Source of the DNA: Ophiura sarsii | Lineage: Eukaryota; Echinodermata; Ophiuroidea; Amphilepidida; Ophiuridae | Assembly: GCA_035610835.1 (NCBI GenBank) | Contig: CM069442.1 | Location: 31,077,798 to 31,141,797 of the forward strand | Direction of reading: 5' to 3' | Length of the DNA: 64,000 bases | Part shown: positions 58,431 to 64,000 of the stretch, piece by piece | How positions within the stretch are numbered: the stretch's first letter is position 1 | Layout of the letters: each line of letters opens with the position of its first letter | Notes under the pieces: model-generated | Databases searched by the model: none | Seen by the model: the letters and a program-made list of their open reading frames with translations, nothing else | Told to the model about the DNA's origin: nothing | Program-made: the position numbers and the translations under genes

Positions 58431-61400
58431 TTTTTTTATTATAAATGAGGTGTCATATTGTGGAGAGGAAATGTACTAATGTAGTGTATATCTTATATTT
58501 TTGATACGCGATTACTTATTTTAAATTAGCTATTCATGAAAGCGCCTGACAGGAATTCAGTTTGTGCTAGGTGTAGATTAGATGTCTCCTGAACTCAATC
58601 AAAACATTTAAATCCATTGAATCGTATTAGTGGCGTAATAAGGTTTTTCATATGGGTGGGGAGGGGGGTGAGTGAATTGACAAGACAGCTTTTGAGAATT
58701 GCCGCCCACCGAGTGAGTTACCAGCAAGTTGGGGGGGGGGGGGGGCTTGATAACCGATAAGCAAATCTCATCGACACGATTCAAATATTGGGGTTGGGGC
58801 GACCGCCATTCTCGACCCACCTCCTCTGGCTACGCCACTGAATCGTATCTTAACAAGTCAAATGTCCTCAATTGAACGTGGATTGAGTGTGTTTTGTCAT
58901 GTAATTCTTAATTTCAGATGGTGTAAGGTTAAACAATTTGTTCTTGTATAAGATAGAAGAGCGTGACCAACTCTACTAATTTTAGTCATCATGGTCATGA
59001 CCCAGAAAAAAATAGACAGCAGAGTTTATAACGATACTAGGCATTTATATGAATGAGAAACAATAACACTGACATTATAACGTCTCTATAAATTGCAATT
59101 CGAATGTTGCATGACAAAAATGTTAGGGCAGCACTTCTCCCACTGAAGACTCAATATATTCTGGAGTTCGGGGTGTGCAATATATATATAACATCAACAT
59201 ACTAGACTATACGAGAGACTGAGAGAGAGAGGTCCTTAGCCTCCGACAGGTGATACCAATTAGTCAGCTTTCAAGTCGTTCGGACATGTAGTTCGAGAAC
59301 AAGGTAGTCAAATGAAACGTGCTGTCTGAGTCGGCATTCTATTTCGCTAAATGTTAACCTTTGAAAGTTGAACCAGTTATACATACCAACATCATCATGA
59401 ACATGGTCCTTGCGGTTTGTACTACAATATATATTTAGAGAATGCAATCAGACATAACGAAAGCACTGCATTTTCTAGCCATTTCTAGTATCAGTGAACA
59501 TGACATTGTAACCACTCTATTCAAATGTTAGGAATCACTGACTAACTAGTACGTATGGATCATGTGACTTGTACGCAAAACTTATACGGAAATCAAATAA
59601 GTTATATTATGCATCACCATACGCACAATCAATTCAATAATGCAAATATTATTATAGAAATATTGACATTGGTTTAGTTCGATTTCCTTTATGCTTGTAC
59701 TGCGTATGGCGATGCAATACTTTGGCGACTATCGTATAAGTATTGCGTACAAGTAACTGTTATACGTATGATTCATACGTACTAGTTTTGGAGCGCGGCC
59801 TTACGTGATGAGAGAGTGAAAACTCTTGCAGCGTTCCGCCATCGTTATGATCATCTCAGCCTTTTGAATTATTATATTGTTAACAAATTGTTTTAATCCA
59901 ACTTTCAAGCCACCAAATATTTTTCAGGTGGCACATATGATGGACCATTTATTAGGATGTTCTATAATTTGGAAGAAAAATCTGCATCTGGAGCAGATTT
60001 TGTCCTTGTATGGATTTTATATTCAGATAAAAAAGGCTCCGTTATAAAATCTAATCAAATTTATCTTCAATTTATCTTCAATTTATAGCCACTAAATGAA
60101 TAAACTTCGTACCATCCTGAAATTATCTCCACTATATCGCCAATGTATACTTGGTATAGTATTAACTGAAGTAGCCATTAAATCCAATGTATACTTGGTA
60201 TAGTATTAACTGAAGTAGCCATTAGATCTGATACAGGGATGCAAACAATATAGCAAAGTGAACGACCACTTATTAGCCATCGTCTTCCTGAGTTGTTTTT
60301 GTAACACGTCCTCCAAACAAAAAGGGGTTACAATCAACTCCCTAATTGTTCTTAAATACATTACGTGCTTATGCATTAAAAGGTATTGGATAGCTACGAG
60401 TCTTCTATTTCTGTTGATACTATTAAGATAGGTACCAACATTTTGATGTCACAGTGGATTTTGGGCTCTAAAACACGGTGTGTAAAATAATTGTGTCCCG
60501 TGTGAAACATAAATCTTTTTTGGCCATGACAATAATAATCATACATAAAAATCATGCTCAACTATCTTTAATGTGTCATATAAGATTTGTGTCACATTCG
60601 AATTTATTTTATAAGATAATTTAAGTTTGCAACACTATTGTGACACCCTGTAACACAGAATACAATCTAGAAACACCCGTTTTTTTCTGAACTAACTCCT
60701 AAGCACAGAATACAGCTGTACGATCTCATTGGTATTGCTACACAATAGAAGGTATACAATGGAGCTAATATAGCTCCATTGCTGTCAGAGGGTTACTTCA
60801 AAAGTGATAAGGAACTGAGAACATAATGATTATTGAACAGGGTATGGTAGAGGGTGCTGTGTGCGGATATATACCCCCTTTTCATATTCAGCCTAATTAT
60901 GCAAGAGTCACCTTAACCCCCATGTTTGTGAGAAACAATGGGCAGAAACTTTCTCATTCCATCCTTTTGCCATCAACGGATGCGGGTCATTTAAGTTAAT
61001 TCGCTATGATTTACCTGAATTTACATTGCCACTTTTAATCTTTTAACCTGCATTTTCATCATGGAGTGCAAAGTCTGATATGCATAAACTATTATAATAT
61101 CAGCCTGGGGCCTCTATATTTATTTGAAATTCTATTTGGCTGCAAGAGTGTTCAGCCGACTATTTGACTATTTTTAAACGACGTGACTGTTTGGAAGTCA
61201 GCAGCTAACGAGACGTGCCGGAAGTGTTAAATATATATTAGAATTTTACCAATCACCCCCAACTTTGATGATTGTCTCGGACCCCACGTAATGTAGTATG
61301 GTGACATTTTTTCTGCTAAAATGAGCACAATATGTTTTTCAACGTTTAGAGCTTCTTGGCGAATTATTTGAGCGTTTTTTTCCGGGTTTTTTTTGTGCTG

Positions 61401-61684
61401 ATGAAAAACATAGGGGAGTTGAAACCACCACCTTTTTCAGAGGACCTGCATTTTGAAACCGAACACAATATTGAATATTTTATTCAATAATGCTTGATAT
61501 TAATGAACAAGTGGATTCATGTATGGTACACAATAGCTAACTAGTAAAGACAAATAAAACATTCTCAGTTATTTTTTTCAAACATTAAATGCAAAATAAG
61601 CACAAAACAATGTCATTATTACACAAATTAAGCAACAACAACAACAAATGTGGATTTTGTGATAGTCGGACTCAGTTCGGACTA
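58431..61684. repeat. Tandem triplication, copy 3, divergent at its right end
   Basis: Identical to copy 2 until about 60598. After that it has many substitutions, an extra segment of about 60 bp ('tagctccattgctgtcagag' onward, about 60768-60828), a small insert near 60900, and a deletion of about 240 bp at 61445. Confidence 0.9.
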
Positions 61685-61891
61685 GAGTGTGAACCATTTT
61701 CAATAGTGGAATTCAATAGATGTTATAAGAGAAAATATCGCAAATCTTGTTCGGTTTATAAAATGTTCACTTTTACGCAAATGAGCATAAAATATGTTTA
61801 CCTCAACCAATTTTAACCAACTAAAACCCGTGTGCACAGATTTTAAGATATAAAATCCCAAACTTGAGTACACTTTTTTTGACTCACCCTG
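61685..61891. mobile_element. Right part of the CAGGGTGAGT mariner-type element
   Basis: Ends GTGTGCAC... to TTTTGACTCACCCTG followed by TA (61892-61893). With 54607-55020 it would give a 0.6-kb non-autonomous element. The plus-strand ORF 61589-61816 is not a transposase. Confidence 0.65.
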
Positions 61892-61989
61892 TATATTCAA
61901 AAAATAAACTGCGTGACTACAACTCATCTAACACAACGTTTATAGCACTGTCATTTACATTGAGATTCATCAGTATTTAATCAGCAGCA

Positions 61990-62236
61990 GAATTGTGTTT
62001 GGAAAGTTCTTTCCTTAAAACAAACGGAAGATCAGGCCCAAAGTTATAAAAATAACTAAGATGAGAATATTCAGAACACTACGGCCATAAAAATTGTTTC
62101 GAGCACGAGATCATTGGAAAATTCTTTCCTAAAACATACGGACGATCAAACCCAAAGTCTTAGAAAACAATTAGGCCTACTAAGATGAGAATATTCAGAA
62201 AATACGGCCATAAAAATTGTTTCGAACACGACCTCA
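61990..62236. repeat. Imperfect tandem duplication of about 120 bp
   Basis: 'actaagatgagaatattcag' and 'acggccataaaaattgtttc' each occur twice. Confidence 0.7.
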
Positions 62237-62459
62237 TTTTAACCGGTTGATCATTTAGATTATTTAATCTAATAAGATCAGAATGTGTGTTTTCTTCTTG
62301 AAAATTGTAGAAGTGTGAAACATTTATCTGTTTCAAGTTTTATGGTGACATTCAGATGGTTTTTCAACGTTAATTACATATATTTGTAGGACAATGTTTA
62401 AGAAAAAAGAATGAATAAATAAATAAACCGTCTTTCGAATTTACTTAATGCAATGTTAT

Positions 62460-64000
62460 AGTAGGCCCTATATAGGCCTATCAATGTTATGTATTTGTCG
62501 CATACTTACATAGATTAGTATGAAAAACCAGAATTCAGATCAATTTGATGATGAAAATATCATCTACTCTATACCATTTTATAATACCATTTTATACTAC
62601 GGTATTTTGTCACTCATTTCAATAAAAGCCTTTTTCATGATGTGTATAACACGATTTATAAAGCACGCCCGTATATAAAGCCTGCAAAGCAAAAGTCTAA
62701 CTTGAACATACTGTTTAATTAATGTGAATCCACTGAAGTGATCTGTCGCGTTATGGAGATAAGTGTTAAACGTGACCTCCGTGCCATACAAGAACGCTCG
62801 TCGGGGAAGAACGCCAGAGGTAAGCATAGACGGACAGCGGGATTAATGTTTACCGGGTCGAATGGCACGTCCATAAACCGTTTTGCGTATAATCCTTATT
62901 CGTTAACCACTTCTATCAGAGCAAAATAAAATAATTTATCATCTTTGTAAATGTCTGAAAGTGCTATATAGAAAACTTTAAATGGTTAGAATTGAATTTG
63001 GGTAAAAATGTATCAACAGGAAACTCGACGTACCAATGTGTGATTTGCAGGACCGTAACATCTTGAATTTAGCGTTGAAATCAAGCATTATGTGAGTTGT
63101 ACTGCTTTCTTAACAGGAGAAACCTAGCTGCTCAAGGCACCTCAGTAACACCCAAACTGTTTTCATCTTGTAAGTGCATCCATTTTAATCATATTCACGG
63201 TTTCAGGGCAATTAAAGCGATTAGTTCTGCTGTAATAATCTCTCAAGCGGGCAATTAGGAGAATGATATCACGGAAGGCGATTGCGGCTTGTTCCTAAAG
63301 CCACCTGAAGCCATCCTTCTGGTTTCACCCTTCAAATTCAACTAAATGTAATCAATTTCATAGTACACCGAATGAGGGTTCTGATAAAGTTGAAGTGTAT
63401 GAACTACATATGCAGCAAATATCGCTATAAATATATATTTGTCTTAGGTAATAAACACAGCAACAGGATTTGTTTTTCAATCAACTCCGAGACACTTGTC
63501 ATTATAACAAATTGGATTCTCTTTTGCTAGCAGAGTTTTTCATTCTCTTCTTCTTTTCTATGTATGAATTAGTTTTGCATTTCTGCCATTTTGAAATCCA
63601 AGCCGTAAATCAGGACACGTACGCCGTGACCTCTTACTTATTTATGATAAGCTTTTTACTGTCGACGATTGCATGTATCAAATGACTGGGCACCTTGCTG
63701 ACAGTTTAAATATTAACGACGACTTTACACTGCTTGCCCATATATTGCAATCTCAACGGTCTGCTTTCAACAAGGGACGCATTATTGTTGTCGAATCTTT
63801 GCAAATAGAAGCTTTGGTCCAAATTCAATGACGGATACCCAACTGTTAATGATATTAAGTAATAATTAGGACCAATCTTGTTTTGCCTCATCCCAGCATT
63901 ATTGTGTTTAACACAATGAAATTGCTATCGTGCATATGTATTGTTTTTAAATTTAACATAACGATTTCAATTTGAAAATTGCGTTAAAAGTAAGCAATTC
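62460..64000. repeat. End of block B3, continuing past the window
   Basis: Matches 39070-41340 in B1 ('ggcctatcaatgttatgtat' to 'ttgcgttaaaagtaagcaattc'), with B1 carrying an additional insertion at about 39165-39900. Short ORFs shared with B1 (e.g. 63706-63891) follow from DNA conservation. Confidence 0.8.

Overview
The window is eukaryotic: an AT-rich, transposon-packed stretch of a metazoan genome with one recognisable protein-coding gene in 64 kb. The gene, the density of small terminal-inverted-repeat (TIR) elements, LINE tails and the frequent 'taggcctaggcc'-type words suggest a marine invertebrate deuterostome (echinoderm or hemichordate). This is inference; the species cannot be fixed from the sequence.

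The gene lies on the minus strand at 30003-26958. It is a two-exon class A (rhodopsin-family) neuropeptide GPCR of 418 residues with a phase-0 intron of 1,789 bp (27357-29145). All seven membrane helices, the ECL1-ECL2 cysteines and the DRY motif are present. Two microswitch motifs are unusual: NYFP in place of CWxP in helix 6, and SPIIY in place of NPxxY in helix 7. The intron carries a TIR element.

Left third (about 0.5-22.85 kb): three diverged copies of one 5-6 kb block (A1, A2, A3) stand head to tail. Each carries the same 5'-truncated non-LTR retrotransposon tail, so that insertion predates the duplications. Because the blocks align, later insertions can be read as empty versus filled sites. 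This gives exact ends for a nested Harbinger-like pair (7704-11020, TTA duplication, holding 8336-9959, TAA duplication), a CACTGTAAAA-ended element with TA duplication (17884-19546), a 378-bp foldback element (5684-6061), a tRNA-derived SINE-like insert (20525-20814) and a mariner within a mariner (11658-13631 and 12143-13244).

Middle (22.85-35 kb): a mariner-like element, dispersed MITEs, the GPCR gene, and about 5 kb upstream with a nested TIR pair.

Right half (34.7-64 kb): a second family of blocks (B1 34.69-41.34 kb, B2 47.26-48.47 kb, B3 48.48 kb to the window end) made of a conserved lead, a 22-bp minisatellite and a long body. B bodies are distantly homologous to A blocks. B3 contains a nearly perfect tandem triplication of about 3.41 kb (51604-61684) whose third copy abruptly becomes divergent in its last 1.1 kb, which suggests a haplotype switch, conversion or an assembly problem. 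Homopolymer G tracts of 15-27 bases recur, all with G on the plus strand; one set lies inside a small hAT-type element with an 8-bp target duplication.

No operon, CRISPR array, rRNA or credible functional tRNA is present. Apart from the GPCR, coding traces are transposon relics (LINE C-termini, a mariner DNA-binding domain) and one short acidic ORF inside the 17884-19546 element.
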